Below the pieces are notes generated by a model, which saw nothing but the letters and a program-made list of their open reading frames with translations, did no database searches and had not been told where the DNA came from. From positions 1 through 40,177 of the forward strand of contig NZ_QDFI01000039.1 of the NCBI RefSeq assembly GCF_003254465.1: a stretch of DNA of 40,177 nucleotides, given 5' to 3'. A program made the translations under genes and the position numbers. Within the stretch, counting starts at the first letter, position 1. The number at the start of each line of letters is the position of its first letter. Source of the DNA: Meridianimarinicoccus zhengii (GTDB lineage Bacteria > Pseudomonadota > Alphaproteobacteria > Rhodobacterales > Rhodobacteraceae). Below, one piece after another: positions 19,302 to 27,777 of this stretch.

Positions 19302-20561
19302 TCAGAGGTCGTGGTAGCGGCGCGCCTGATCGGCGGTCCAGCGCACCGAAAGGGTCAGGCCGTCCTCGTCCTGCGCTTCGGCTTCGACGACGCCCTGTTC
19401 GTAAAGCCATGCCCGCCGTCGCCCGTCGCCATGGGTGAGCTTGACATCGCCCGGCACGCGCGCACCGCCCAGCCGCGCGGTGACATCGCCCAGCAGACCG
19501 GGCAGCCCGGCGCCGGTCACGGCCGAAATGACGTGCACGTCGTCAAGCCGGGCCGCCTGCACGCGCAGCGCCGCGGCGCGTTCCGCCGGCACCATGTCTA
19601 TCTTGTTCCAGACCTCGATGCGGGGCGTCGCATCGGACAACCCGAGATCGGCAAGGATCGTTTCAACGTCTTCTGCCTGCGCATCGCTGTCGGGGTCGGC
19701 GATGTCGCGCACGTGGATCACCAGATCGGCGCTCAGCACCTCCTCCAGCGTGGCGCGGAAAGCGGCGACGAGCTGGGTGGGCAGTGCCGAAATGAAGCCG
19801 ACGGTATCCGACAGGATCACCCGCGGCCCGCCATCCGGCAGATCAACCGCCCGCATGGTCGGGTCGAGCGTTGCGAACAGCATGTCCTTGGCCATCACCT
19901 CCGCCCCGGTGAGCCGGTTGAACAGCGTGGACTTGCCCGCGTTGGTATAGCCGACCAGCGCCACGACCGGGAACGGCACCCGCGCGCGCGCCGCACGGTG
20001 CAGGTCGCGGGTCCGCACGACCTTGTCGAGTTGCCGTCGCAGGCGCACGAGCTGTTCGTCGATGGCGCGGCGGTCGGCCTCGATCTGCGTTTCGCCGGGC
20101 CCGCCCACGAACCCCAAGCCCCCGCGCTGGCGTTCCAAGTGGGTCCAGGCCCGCACGAGCCGCGTGCGCTGATAACTGAGCGCGGCCATTTCCACCTGCA
20201 ACACGCCCTCGCGGGTGCGGGCACGGTCCGAGAAGATCTCGAGGATCAGCCCGGTCCGGTCGAGGATCTTGACCTTCCACGCCCGTTCCAGATTGCGCTG
20301 CTGCACCGGGGTCAGCGGGCCGTCCACGAGAACCAGTTCGATGTCCTCGCCCGCGATCAGATCGCGCAGCTCGTCCACCTTGCCCGGGCCGAACAGGGTC
20401 GCGGGACGGGGATTGGACAAGGGCACGATGGCAGACCCGACGATGTCGAGCCCCGGCAGCGCCGCTGCAAGCGCCGTGGCCTCCTGCAGCGCGTGGGCGG
20501 GCGCGCGGCGGGCATCGGCGGATTTGAGGTCGGGATGCAGCACCCAGGCGCGCGTCGGCAC
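19302..20561 (-). CDS. hflX: Ribosome-associated GTPase HflX
   Basis: A GTPase of 419 residues that binds the large ribosomal subunit and splits or rescues stalled ribosomes under stress. The N-terminal HflX domain (NPRPATLFGPGKVDEL, VDGPLTPVQQRNLE) is followed by the Gly-rich linker GGLGFVGGPGETQIE and the G domain: G1 GYTNAGKS (204-211), G3 DTVGF and G4 NKID. The start is uncertain: GTG 20561 (VPTRAWVLHPD) lacks a clear ribosome site, and the frame stays open upstream into the hfq stop. The distance to hfq is 23 bp, so coupling to hfq is likely, as in many proteobacteria. Confidence 0.95.
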   Translation of the reverse strand: MPTRAWVLHPDLKSADARRAPAHALQEATALAAALPGLDIVGSAIVPLSNPRPATLFGPGKVDELRDLIAGEDIELVLVDGPLTPVQQRNLERAWKVKILDRTGLILEIFSDRARTREGVLQVEMAALSYQRTRLVRAWTHLERQRGGLGFVGGPGETQIEADRRAIDEQLVRLRRQLDKVVRTRDLHRAARARVPFPVVALVGYTNAGKSTLFNRLTGAEVMAKDMLFATLDPTMRAVDLPDGGPRVILSDTVGFISALPTQLVAAFRATLEEVLSADLVIHVRDIADPDSDAQAEDVETILADLGLSDATPRIEVWNKIDMVPAERAAALRVQAARLDDVHVISAVTGAGLPGLLGDVTARLGGARVPGDVKLTHGDGRRRAWLYEQGVVEAEAQDEDGLTLSVRWTADQARRYHDL

Positions 20562-20584
20562 GGGGGTGCGCGAGATCGAATCGG

Positions 20585-20818
20585 TCAGTCTTCGCTTTCG
20601 TACAGGCTGATGGGTTGGCTGGGCATGATGGTGGAAATCGCGTGCTTATAAACAAGCTGCGACTGGCCATCCCGGCGCAGAAGCACGCAGAAATTGTCGA
20701 ACCACGTGATGACGCCCTGCAACTTGACGCCGTTGATCAGAAAAATGGTGACAGGGACCTTGGTCTTCCTGACATGGTTCAGGAATGCGTCCTGAAGGTT
20801 TTGCCGGTCGCTTGCCAT
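20585..20818 (-). CDS. hfq: RNA chaperone Hfq
   Basis: A 77-residue Sm-like protein that forms a hexamer and pairs small RNAs with mRNAs. The Sm1 part ([34 protein letters not shown]) and Sm2 part ([12 protein letters not shown]) are complete, including the YKHAIS motif of the proximal RNA-binding face. As in other alphaproteobacteria the C-terminal tail is very short. The start ATG 20818 is preceded by AAAGG; a longer in-frame reading from 20863 lacks family conservation. It follows trkH and precedes hflX on the same strand; the 167-bp gap upstream leaves room for its own promoter. Confidence 0.97.
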   Translation of the reverse strand: MASDRQNLQDAFLNHVRKTKVPVTIFLINGVKLQGVITWFDNFCVLLRRDGQSQLVYKHAISTIMPSQPISLYESED

Positions 20819-20985
20819 CTTGATTACCTTTGTTTTTTTCAGGCCGACTGAACTGCCTGTCATAGAATAGCGGTTTCAACGTGGATGCAAGTGCCCGCCG
20901 GAACCAGTCCAATCGCGCCGGGCGCGGAATTATCTCGCACTTGCAGCATTTTTGCATCGCGGTCCGGATCGGCGGAGTTGAACGG

Positions 20986-22560
20986 TCAGGCGCGCCAGAA
21001 ATCCGGGTTGAGCAGCGCCACGATGGCAAGCGTTTCGAGCCGCCCCAGAACCATGGCCAGCGCAAGGACGGTCTGCGTGGCCGTATCCAGCAGGCCAAGC
21101 GGGATCGGCGCCGTACTGGCCACGACCACCAGAGGGCCGGTATTGGTCAGCGCCGCCGTTGTCAGGATCATCGCCGCCTCGAAGGGTTGACCGAGGGCCG
21201 ACAGGGCGAGCATTCCGCCCGCGAAGGCGATGGCGAACAGCATGAAGCTGAGCCAGGCCAAATAGGCGGCATCCATGCGGAACCGGCGCGCCCGGTGGCC
21301 AGGGCTGGAGACCAGCCGAGGGTGCACCAGTCGGCCTGCCTCGAACTGTCCGTGGCGATAGAGAACATAGACCCGCAGCAGCTTCACCCCGCCTGCCGTC
21401 GTGGCCACGCCCCCACCCACCATGGCAAGTCCGATCAGGATCAGTCCCGGCGTGGTCAGTCCCGACCAGTTGCGCGCGACCTCCCACTCCGCCGAAATGA
21501 AGCCCGTCGTCGTCAGGAACGATGTGGTGGTGAAAATCGCCCCCCACAGGCTCCGCCACGGGTCGGGCGCGGCGCCGCCCACGTCGATCAGGCCGATCCA
21601 GTGGTGCAGGTAGATCACCGCGGGCGCGGCGACCAGCAGCGCCGATGCCATCCGCATTTCGGGGTCCTGCCACCAGCGCCGGCCCACGGGTTGGGGCATG
21701 TCCTGGGCAAATGTCGACCGGCTGAGCGCGAAGACCATGCCGACAAGCAGCACCGCCTCGCCCCAATGGTCGGCCGAACTCGACTGCATGCTCGGCAGCG
21801 GCGAGATGCCAGAACTTGCAAGCGTGGACATGGCGTGACAGGCCGCGACCAGCGGATCCTCGCCCGCGATCAGCAGCAGAAGCCAGATCGCCAGTGTCAG
21901 GCCGCCATAGACCGGCGCCAATGCCCGGGCAAAGCGCCAGACACGGCGGTTCGGATATTCCGCCACCGCGGCCCGCCCGAGTGTCACGTCCCGCCCCACC
22001 TGCACCGAGGTCAGCATCAATTCGAACCCGCCAAGCCGCTGCGGCGCGAGCACCGCGATGGCCGCTACCCACATCACGAAGCCGCCGTACCAGCCCACAA
22101 GCGCACGCCACAGGTGCAGGCTGTCGGGCAGCCGTCCGGGGCGGTCGAACACCGTGGCGCCGGTCGTCGTAAGGCTGGACACCATCTCGAACCAGGCATC
22201 CGCGAAGCCGAGATCCGGCACGGCCTCGTATAGCGGTGCGGCCAGCATCATCGGCAGCAACAGGTAGATCGCCAGCAGCGACAGCAACAGCCCCCGCGCC
22301 CCCTGCACCGCGGCCCGCGTCACAAGCGACAGCCCCACGAGCACGACAAGGACCCCGAACAGGATCCCACCGTAAAGGAAGGGCCGCCCCACTGCATGGG
22401 CACCCGTCAGCCCGGCATGGATCGCGGGAATGAGCATCAGCGCGGCGCCGCCACCCGACGCGAACAGCCACAATGGCAGCCGGTCGTGCCAGCGGGCGCG
22501 GCCCGCCCCGGCGGGACGGCGCAGCACCGGCGGGCGGCGGTGCGGTTCAGAAATAGTCAA
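20986..22560 (-). CDS. trkH: Trk-type K+ uptake channel subunit TrkH
   Basis: A 524-residue inner-membrane K+ transporter with about ten helices. All four pore loops are recognisable by their filter Gly: SLTTTGATVF, TLASSGISPL, FLTTTGFISA and ALTNTGPLVV. It works with the NAD-binding regulator TrkA encoded just upstream. I place the start at TTG 22560 (read as MTISEPHRR), which overlaps the trkA 3' end by 14 bp and has AGGTG at 22565-22569. The alternative GTG 22527 has no ribosome site. Coupled translation of trkA and trkH is therefore likely. Confidence 0.94.
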   Translation of the reverse strand: MTISEPHRRPPVLRRPAGAGRARWHDRLPLWLFASGGGAALMLIPAIHAGLTGAHAVGRPFLYGGILFGVLVVLVGLSLVTRAAVQGARGLLLSLLAIYLLLPMMLAAPLYEAVPDLGFADAWFEMVSSLTTTGATVFDRPGRLPDSLHLWRALVGWYGGFVMWVAAIAVLAPQRLGGFELMLTSVQVGRDVTLGRAAVAEYPNRRVWRFARALAPVYGGLTLAIWLLLLIAGEDPLVAACHAMSTLASSGISPLPSMQSSSADHWGEAVLLVGMVFALSRSTFAQDMPQPVGRRWWQDPEMRMASALLVAAPAVIYLHHWIGLIDVGGAAPDPWRSLWGAIFTTTSFLTTTGFISAEWEVARNWSGLTTPGLILIGLAMVGGGVATTAGGVKLLRVYVLYRHGQFEAGRLVHPRLVSSPGHRARRFRMDAAYLAWLSFMLFAIAFAGGMLALSALGQPFEAAMILTTAALTNTGPLVVVASTAPIPLGLLDTATQTVLALAMVLGRLETLAIVALLNPDFWRA

Positions 22561-23926
22561 TCGACACCTGCAACAGCCGCTCCACCTCGGGGACATCCGC
22601 CGACAGCGCGAAGAAGGTCACGATATCGCCCTCTTCGACCCGCGTGTCCGCCGTCGGGATCACGACGCGCCCGCGCTTGACGATCGGCCCCATCAGCGCG
22701 CCCTCGGGAAAATCGATGTCGCGCACCTGTTTGCCGCACATCTGCGCAGTCTTGAGCACCACGGCCTCCAGCACCTCCGCCTCTCCGTCGCCCACGGAAT
22801 AAACGTCGCGCACGCGGCCGTGCCGGACATGACGCAGGATCGAACTGACCGTCGTCGCGCGCGGGTTGATATGGGCGTCGATCCCGAGCGGCGCCATCAG
22901 CGGGATCAGCGCGGGATCGTTCACAAGACTGATCGCCATGGGGCAGCCCAGCGATTTCGCCCGCACCGAAGTCAGCAGGTTGGTCTTGTCGTCGTCGGTC
23001 ACGCACAGGATCGCGTCGGCCTTGGTGATGCCGGCTTCGGCCAGCAGGTCGGCGTTCAGCCCGTCGCCATTGAGCACGATGGTACGTTCCAGCGCGTCGG
23101 CGGCCCGTTCGGCGATGGCGCGGGATTTCTCGATCACCTTGACGCGCACCCGGTCTTCCACCCGGCTTTCCAGTGCGCGCGCCACGGCGAGCCCGACATT
23201 GCCGCCGCCCACGATGACGACCCGCTTCTGCCGGGTGCGGGTGCGCCCGAAGATCTCCAGCGTGCGGTCCATGTCGTCGGTGTGGCAGAAGACATAGACC
23301 TGATCGCCCGCAAAAAGCTGGTCCTGTGCTGCGGGCGCAAAAAGGGTTTCGTCCCGGCGCACGCCCACCACCTGCGCGCGCAGGGTGGAGAACAGATCGG
23401 TCAATTGCCGCAGCGGCGTGTTCAGCACCGGGCAATCGGGTTGCAGATGCAGCCCCATCAGTTGCGCCTGCCCATCGAGAAAGCTTTCGATATCGAAGGT
23501 GACCGGTGCGGACAGCCGTTGCAGCGCCGCCTCGGCCACGGCCTTTTCCGGGCTGATGACCACGTCGATTGGCAGGTGGTCGCGGCGATAGAGATCCGAC
23601 ACCAGCGCCTGAAGATAGCTTTGCGCGCGCAGCCGCGCGATCTTGCGCCGGATACCGAAGATCGAATGGGCCACCTGGCAGGTGACCATGTTGACCTCGT
23701 CGGCATGGGTCGCGGCGATGATCATGTCGGCGTCTTCGGCCCCGGCGCGTTCCAGCACGTCCGGATAGGAAGCGAACCCCGCGACCCCCTGCACGTCCAG
23801 AAGGTCGGTGGCGCGCCGCACGAGGTCTTCGTTGTTGTCCACGATGGTGACGTCGTTGCGCTCGCCCGACAGGTGGCGCGCGATCTGCCAGCCGACCTGG
23901 CCCGCGCCGCAGACGATGATCTTCAT
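22547..23926 (-). CDS. trkA: Trk system K+ transport regulatory protein TrkA
   Basis: A 459-residue cytoplasmic NAD(H)-binding subunit that gates TrkH. It contains two tandem RCK units, each a Rossmann fold (CGAGQVGWQIA near residue 6 and VGGGNVGLAVA near 240) followed by a TrkA-C domain. The N-terminal MKIIVCGAGQVG is typical. It lies 61 bp downstream of ntrX and overlaps trkH. The association of trkAH with ntrYX is conserved in several alphaproteobacteria and hints at linked nitrogen/K+ control, though this is inferred from gene order. Confidence 0.95.
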   Translation of the reverse strand: MKIIVCGAGQVGWQIARHLSGERNDVTIVDNNEDLVRRATDLLDVQGVAGFASYPDVLERAGAEDADMIIAATHADEVNMVTCQVAHSIFGIRRKIARLRAQSYLQALVSDLYRRDHLPIDVVISPEKAVAEAALQRLSAPVTFDIESFLDGQAQLMGLHLQPDCPVLNTPLRQLTDLFSTLRAQVVGVRRDETLFAPAAQDQLFAGDQVYVFCHTDDMDRTLEIFGRTRTRQKRVVIVGGGNVGLAVARALESRVEDRVRVKVIEKSRAIAERAADALERTIVLNGDGLNADLLAEAGITKADAILCVTDDDKTNLLTSVRAKSLGCPMAISLVNDPALIPLMAPLGIDAHINPRATTVSSILRHVRHGRVRDVYSVGDGEAEVLEAVVLKTAQMCGKQVRDIDFPEGALMGPIVKRGRVVIPTADTRVEEGDIVTFFALSADVPEVERLLQVSIDYF

Positions 23927-23987
23927 GGGTCAGGCTCCGGTTCGGGCGCGTTGCGGAACGGTCGTGGGGGCGGATTGTCTGCGCGGC

Positions 23988-25433
23988 TCAGTCATCGCCA
24001 TCGCTGTCCTCGCCAACCGGGTCTTCGCCGATCCTGTCTTCGAACGTCGCGACGCGTCCACCGGCACGCGTTGCCGTCACCACGTTCAGCGATTTCAGCT
24101 TGCGGTGCAAGGCCGACCGCTCCATCCCCACGAAACTGGCCGTGCGCGATATGTTGCCGCCGAAGCGGTTGATCTGTGTCAGAAGATATTCACGTTCGAA
24201 CAGCTCACGCGCTTCGCGCAGGGGCAAGCGCGCTATGGCGGGCGACAGCACGACGCGATCCTCGTCCTCGTCGCTGCCGCCATGGCCCGTCGCGGGCAGT
24301 TCGCGCGCCGCTATTTCGCCCGTGTCGGGGCCGAGGATCAGAACCCGCTCGATCACGTTGCGCAACTGCCGGATATTGCCGGGCCAGGGCATGGATTGAA
24401 GCGTCGCCGCCGCCTCCTCACCAAGTTCGCGCAGCGGCAGGCCCTCGGTCTCGTGGAACTGCCCGATCAGGTGGCGCGCGATCTCGGGGATGTCCGCGCG
24501 GCGGTCATCGAGGCCCGGAACCTCCACCGGAACCACGGCCAGCCTGTGGAACAGCTCTTGCCTGAAGCGGCCCGCGTCGATCTCGACGTCCAGATCACGG
24601 GCGGTCGAAGACACGATGCGCAGATCGACCTTGACCCGCGCCGCGCCACCCACGCGCGTGAACTGCTGCTCCACCAGCACGCGCAACAGCCGCGCCTGCG
24701 TGTCGGGCGGCAGGTCCGCGACCTCGTCCAGGTACAGCGTTCCCTTGTCGGCCTGTTCCAGCAGGCCCGGTTCCACCGGCTGACCGGCGGTTTCGCGCCC
24801 GAACAGGACCTGTTCCATGCGCTCCGGCGACACGGCACCGCAATTGAACGTGACGAACCCCGCCCCCGCGCGCGCCGAACGGGCGTGAAGATACCGCGCC
24901 ACCGCTTCCTTGCCCGCGCCCGGCGGGCCCATCAGCATCACGCGGCTGTTGGTGCGCGCGACCTTGTCGACCTGCCCCTTCAGCAGCCGGAACGCGGCAC
25001 TCGACCCGATCAGCTCACCCGGGCCCACGTCCTGCCTGCGCAATTCACTGTTCTCGCGGCGCAGGCGCGCGGTTTCCATCGCGCGGCGGATCACCACCAG
25101 AAGCTGATCGATGTTGAACGGCTTCTCGATGAAGTCATAGGCCCCCTGCTTGATGGCCGCGACCGCGATCTCGATATTCCCGTGACCCGAGATGATGACC
25201 ACGGGGATCTCGGGCATGTCGCGCTTGACGGTCTTGAGAATGTCGATCCCGTCCATCGCGCTGTCCTTGAGCCAGATGTCGAGGATCATCAGGCGTGGGC
25301 GCTGATCGGCAAGCGCGCCCATGCATTCCTCTGATCCGCCGGCCAGCCGCGTCGTGAAGCCTTCGTCCTCCAGAATGTCCGAGATCAGTTCCCGGATATC
25401 GCGTTCGTCATCGACGATCAGGATGTCAGTCAT
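23988..25433 (-). CDS. ntrX: Response regulator NtrX (GAFTGA-less)
   Basis: A 481-residue response regulator, partner of NtrY. The receiver domain has the phosphoacceptor Asp52 (LDIWLKDS). The AAA+ domain has Walker A GPPGAGKE (169-176) and Walker B TLYLDEV (232-238). A C-terminal Fis-type helix-turn-helix reads NISRTASFVGMERSALHRKL. The sigma-54-contacting GAFTGA loop, expected after LFG at 210-212, is missing: the sequence goes LFGRETAGQPVEPGLLEQAD. It therefore probably does not activate sigma-54 RNA polymerase in the usual way. An acidic tail ends the protein. The gap to ntrY is 36 bp. Confidence 0.94.
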   Translation of the reverse strand: MTDILIVDDERDIRELISDILEDEGFTTRLAGGSEECMGALADQRPRLMILDIWLKDSAMDGIDILKTVKRDMPEIPVVIISGHGNIEIAVAAIKQGAYDFIEKPFNIDQLLVVIRRAMETARLRRENSELRRQDVGPGELIGSSAAFRLLKGQVDKVARTNSRVMLMGPPGAGKEAVARYLHARSARAGAGFVTFNCGAVSPERMEQVLFGRETAGQPVEPGLLEQADKGTLYLDEVADLPPDTQARLLRVLVEQQFTRVGGAARVKVDLRIVSSTARDLDVEIDAGRFRQELFHRLAVVPVEVPGLDDRRADIPEIARHLIGQFHETEGLPLRELGEEAAATLQSMPWPGNIRQLRNVIERVLILGPDTGEIAARELPATGHGGSDEDEDRVVLSPAIARLPLREARELFEREYLLTQINRFGGNISRTASFVGMERSALHRKLKSLNVVTATRAGGRVATFEDRIGEDPVGEDSDGDD

Positions 25434-25469
25434 GCCCTGCCTCTGTTGTTGTTCTTCGCCTGCACCCGG

Positions 25470-27695
25470 TCACTCCGCCGCACGCACGCCGGTATCGTCC
25501 AGCGGGAGCGTCACCGACACGCGCGCACCGCGATGCCCGTCGCCGCCCAGATCGGCGCCGGTTTCCAGCTTGATGCGCCCGCCGTGTTCTTCGACGATCT
25601 TTTTGACGATCGGCAGGCCCAGGCCGGTGCCACGGTCGCGGGTCGTCACGTAGGGTTCGAACAGCCGCGCACGGTCGGGCGGGAATCCGGGGCCGCTATC
25701 ATCCACCGTCAGGCGCACGGCGCCCCGGCGCAGGTGCAGCGCCACGTGCACCCGCGCCGGGGCCTCCTCGCGGGATTGCGCCGCTTCCATCGCGTTCTTC
25801 ACGATGTTGATGACCGCCTGCGACAGAAGCGTCGCGTCGAACCGCGCGATCAGCGGCGCTTCGGGCAGGTCGGTCGTCACGGCGATATCGGGCGAGCCTG
25901 TGGATTGCAGGAACACCGCGTCGGACACCAGCTTCACAAGATCGCCGGTCCGTGCCTCCGGTTCCGGCATCCGCGCGAACTTCGAGAATTCGTCCACGAT
26001 CCGGCGCAGGTCGTTCGTCTGGCGCACGATCACATCGGTCAACTGGTCGAGCTTGTCGGCATCGTCGCCGGCCGCGTCACGGAACTTGCGCTTGATCCGT
26101 TCCGCCGAAAGCTGGATCGGCGTCAGCGGGTTCTTGATCTCGTGCGCGATGCGCCGCGCCACGTCGCCCCAGGCCGCCATCCGCTGCGCGGACACAAGAT
26201 CGGTCACATCGTCGAAGGCCACCACGAAGCCTTCGAGAGCCCCGTCCATGCCGCGCCGCATGGCCATGCGGACGAGCAGGATGTCCTGCACATCCGCGCG
26301 GCTGAGCTTGATTTCCTCCTGCACCACGGTATCGCTGCCCGCCCGGAGCCGTTCCAGAAGCCCCGCGAACTCCGGCACGAGGTGCGCGAGCGTCTGGCCC
26401 GGTCCCTGTCCTTCCTCCAGCGCCAGCAGCCGCAGGCCGGAGGTATTGATGAAATCGATCCGCCCGCCCGCATCGAGCCCCATCACCCCCGCCGTGACCG
26501 AGGACAGGACGCTGTCGAACAAACGCCGCCTTGCCTCGATCTGCTGGTTGGAGTCGAGCAACGTCTGGCGCTGCCCGCGCAACTGGCGGATCATCTGGTT
26601 GAAGACGCGGCCGAGAAGCGCGATCTCGTCATCGCCCTTTTCCTCGCGCACCTGCACGTCAAGATCGCCAGCGCCAACGCGCACCGCGGCACCTGCCAGC
26701 CGCCCCACCGGCCGCGCCAACCGTTCGGCGAACCACAGCCCAAGCCAGATAGACGCAAGGATCAGCATGACCGCAAAGCCGAGATACAGAAGCCCAAATT
26801 CGAACAGCATCCGCCCCCGGTCCCGCTCGAGTTGCTGATAGAGCGTCGCGGTCTGCTGCGTGTCGTCGAGAAGACTCAGGAGCGCGCCGTCCACGGATCG
26901 CGACACGAGAAGGTAGCGATCGACGAAGGCATCGAGCGCCGCAAGCGCCCGGAATTCGTTGTTGTCCCAATCCTGCAGCACTACGATGTCCCCTGCCCGT
27001 GCGCGGGCCAGGTCCGCCTGCGTGGGCGGTTCGTAGTAGAACAGGTACGACCCGTCGCCGCGCGCGCGGATTTCCGCTGCACCGTCGATGACGAAGGCTT
27101 CCTTCAAACCGCGCTGGATCTGTGCCTGCCCCTGCCCCAATACCTGCCGGAAGTCCCCATCTGTCATCAGGAACGTCCGGCGCTGCTGGGCGTTGAGCAG
27201 CCCGGCAAGCGCGCGGGTGTCCTCGATCAGGTCCTGTCGCTGTTCGGCCTGGTATGCCTCCGCCGCCGCGAGCGAAGCGCCCACCACGCCGCGCACACGG
27301 TCCGAGAACCAGCCTTCGAGCCCCACATTGACCGTCAGCCCCGCGAACACAGCGACGAGGACAGTGGGCACCAGCGCCACGAGCGCGAACACCCCCGTCA
27401 GCCGAAGATGCAGCCGTGACCCGGCGGATTTCGCACGCCGCGCCGCGATCATCCGCGCGATGCGCATGAGCACGAGCGTGGAAAGCACGAGGATGTAAAC
27501 GAGATCGGCCATCAGCACGAGCCGCAGCGCCACCACGGACACGGTGATGTCCAGCGGCCCGAGCACGAGGAAGGTGGCCGCCACAAGTACCGGACCCAGC
27601 CCCACCAGTGTGAGCGTCCCAAGCGTCTGCAACCGCCCGCGCGGACGCAGACGGAACAGGCGGGCGCGCGTTTCAAGGGCAGACGGGAAACGCAT
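25470..27695 (-). CDS. ntrY: Sensor histidine kinase NtrY
   Basis: A membrane sensor kinase of 741 residues that phosphorylates NtrX. The N-terminal part has about three membrane helices within residues 25-120, a periplasmic sensor region, another helix near 300-325 and a HAMP linker. A PAS-like region (SSVTAGVMGLDAGGRIDFIN) then leads to the phosphoacceptor His518 in [12 protein letters not shown], followed by the N, G1 and G2 boxes (NIVKNAMEAA, DSGPGFP, GTGLGLPIVKKIV). ATG 27695 is preferred because GAGG lies six bases upstream; the GTG at 27722 has no ribosome site. Located 82 bp after ntrC. Confidence 0.94.
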   Translation of the reverse strand: MRFPSALETRARLFRLRPRGRLQTLGTLTLVGLGPVLVAATFLVLGPLDITVSVVALRLVLMADLVYILVLSTLVLMRIARMIAARRAKSAGSRLHLRLTGVFALVALVPTVLVAVFAGLTVNVGLEGWFSDRVRGVVGASLAAAEAYQAEQRQDLIEDTRALAGLLNAQQRRTFLMTDGDFRQVLGQGQAQIQRGLKEAFVIDGAAEIRARGDGSYLFYYEPPTQADLARARAGDIVVLQDWDNNEFRALAALDAFVDRYLLVSRSVDGALLSLLDDTQQTATLYQQLERDRGRMLFEFGLLYLGFAVMLILASIWLGLWFAERLARPVGRLAGAAVRVGAGDLDVQVREEKGDDEIALLGRVFNQMIRQLRGQRQTLLDSNQQIEARRRLFDSVLSSVTAGVMGLDAGGRIDFINTSGLRLLALEEGQGPGQTLAHLVPEFAGLLERLRAGSDTVVQEEIKLSRADVQDILLVRMAMRRGMDGALEGFVVAFDDVTDLVSAQRMAAWGDVARRIAHEIKNPLTPIQLSAERIKRKFRDAAGDDADKLDQLTDVIVRQTNDLRRIVDEFSKFARMPEPEARTGDLVKLVSDAVFLQSTGSPDIAVTTDLPEAPLIARFDATLLSQAVINIVKNAMEAAQSREEAPARVHVALHLRRGAVRLTVDDSGPGFPPDRARLFEPYVTTRDRGTGLGLPIVKKIVEEHGGRIKLETGADLGGDGHRGARVSVTLPLDDTGVRAAE

Positions 27696-27777
27696 CCGGA
27701 TCCTCGCGGCTGATGCGGTCACGCGAACGTCAGACGCCCGGCGACATGCGGCAAAAGGGCAACGCCCTGTGGCCGCT

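Noticed and set aside
25446-27419. A 657-residue plus-strand frame opposite ntrY.
   Set aside because: Shadow of a well-defined histidine kinase; no domains.
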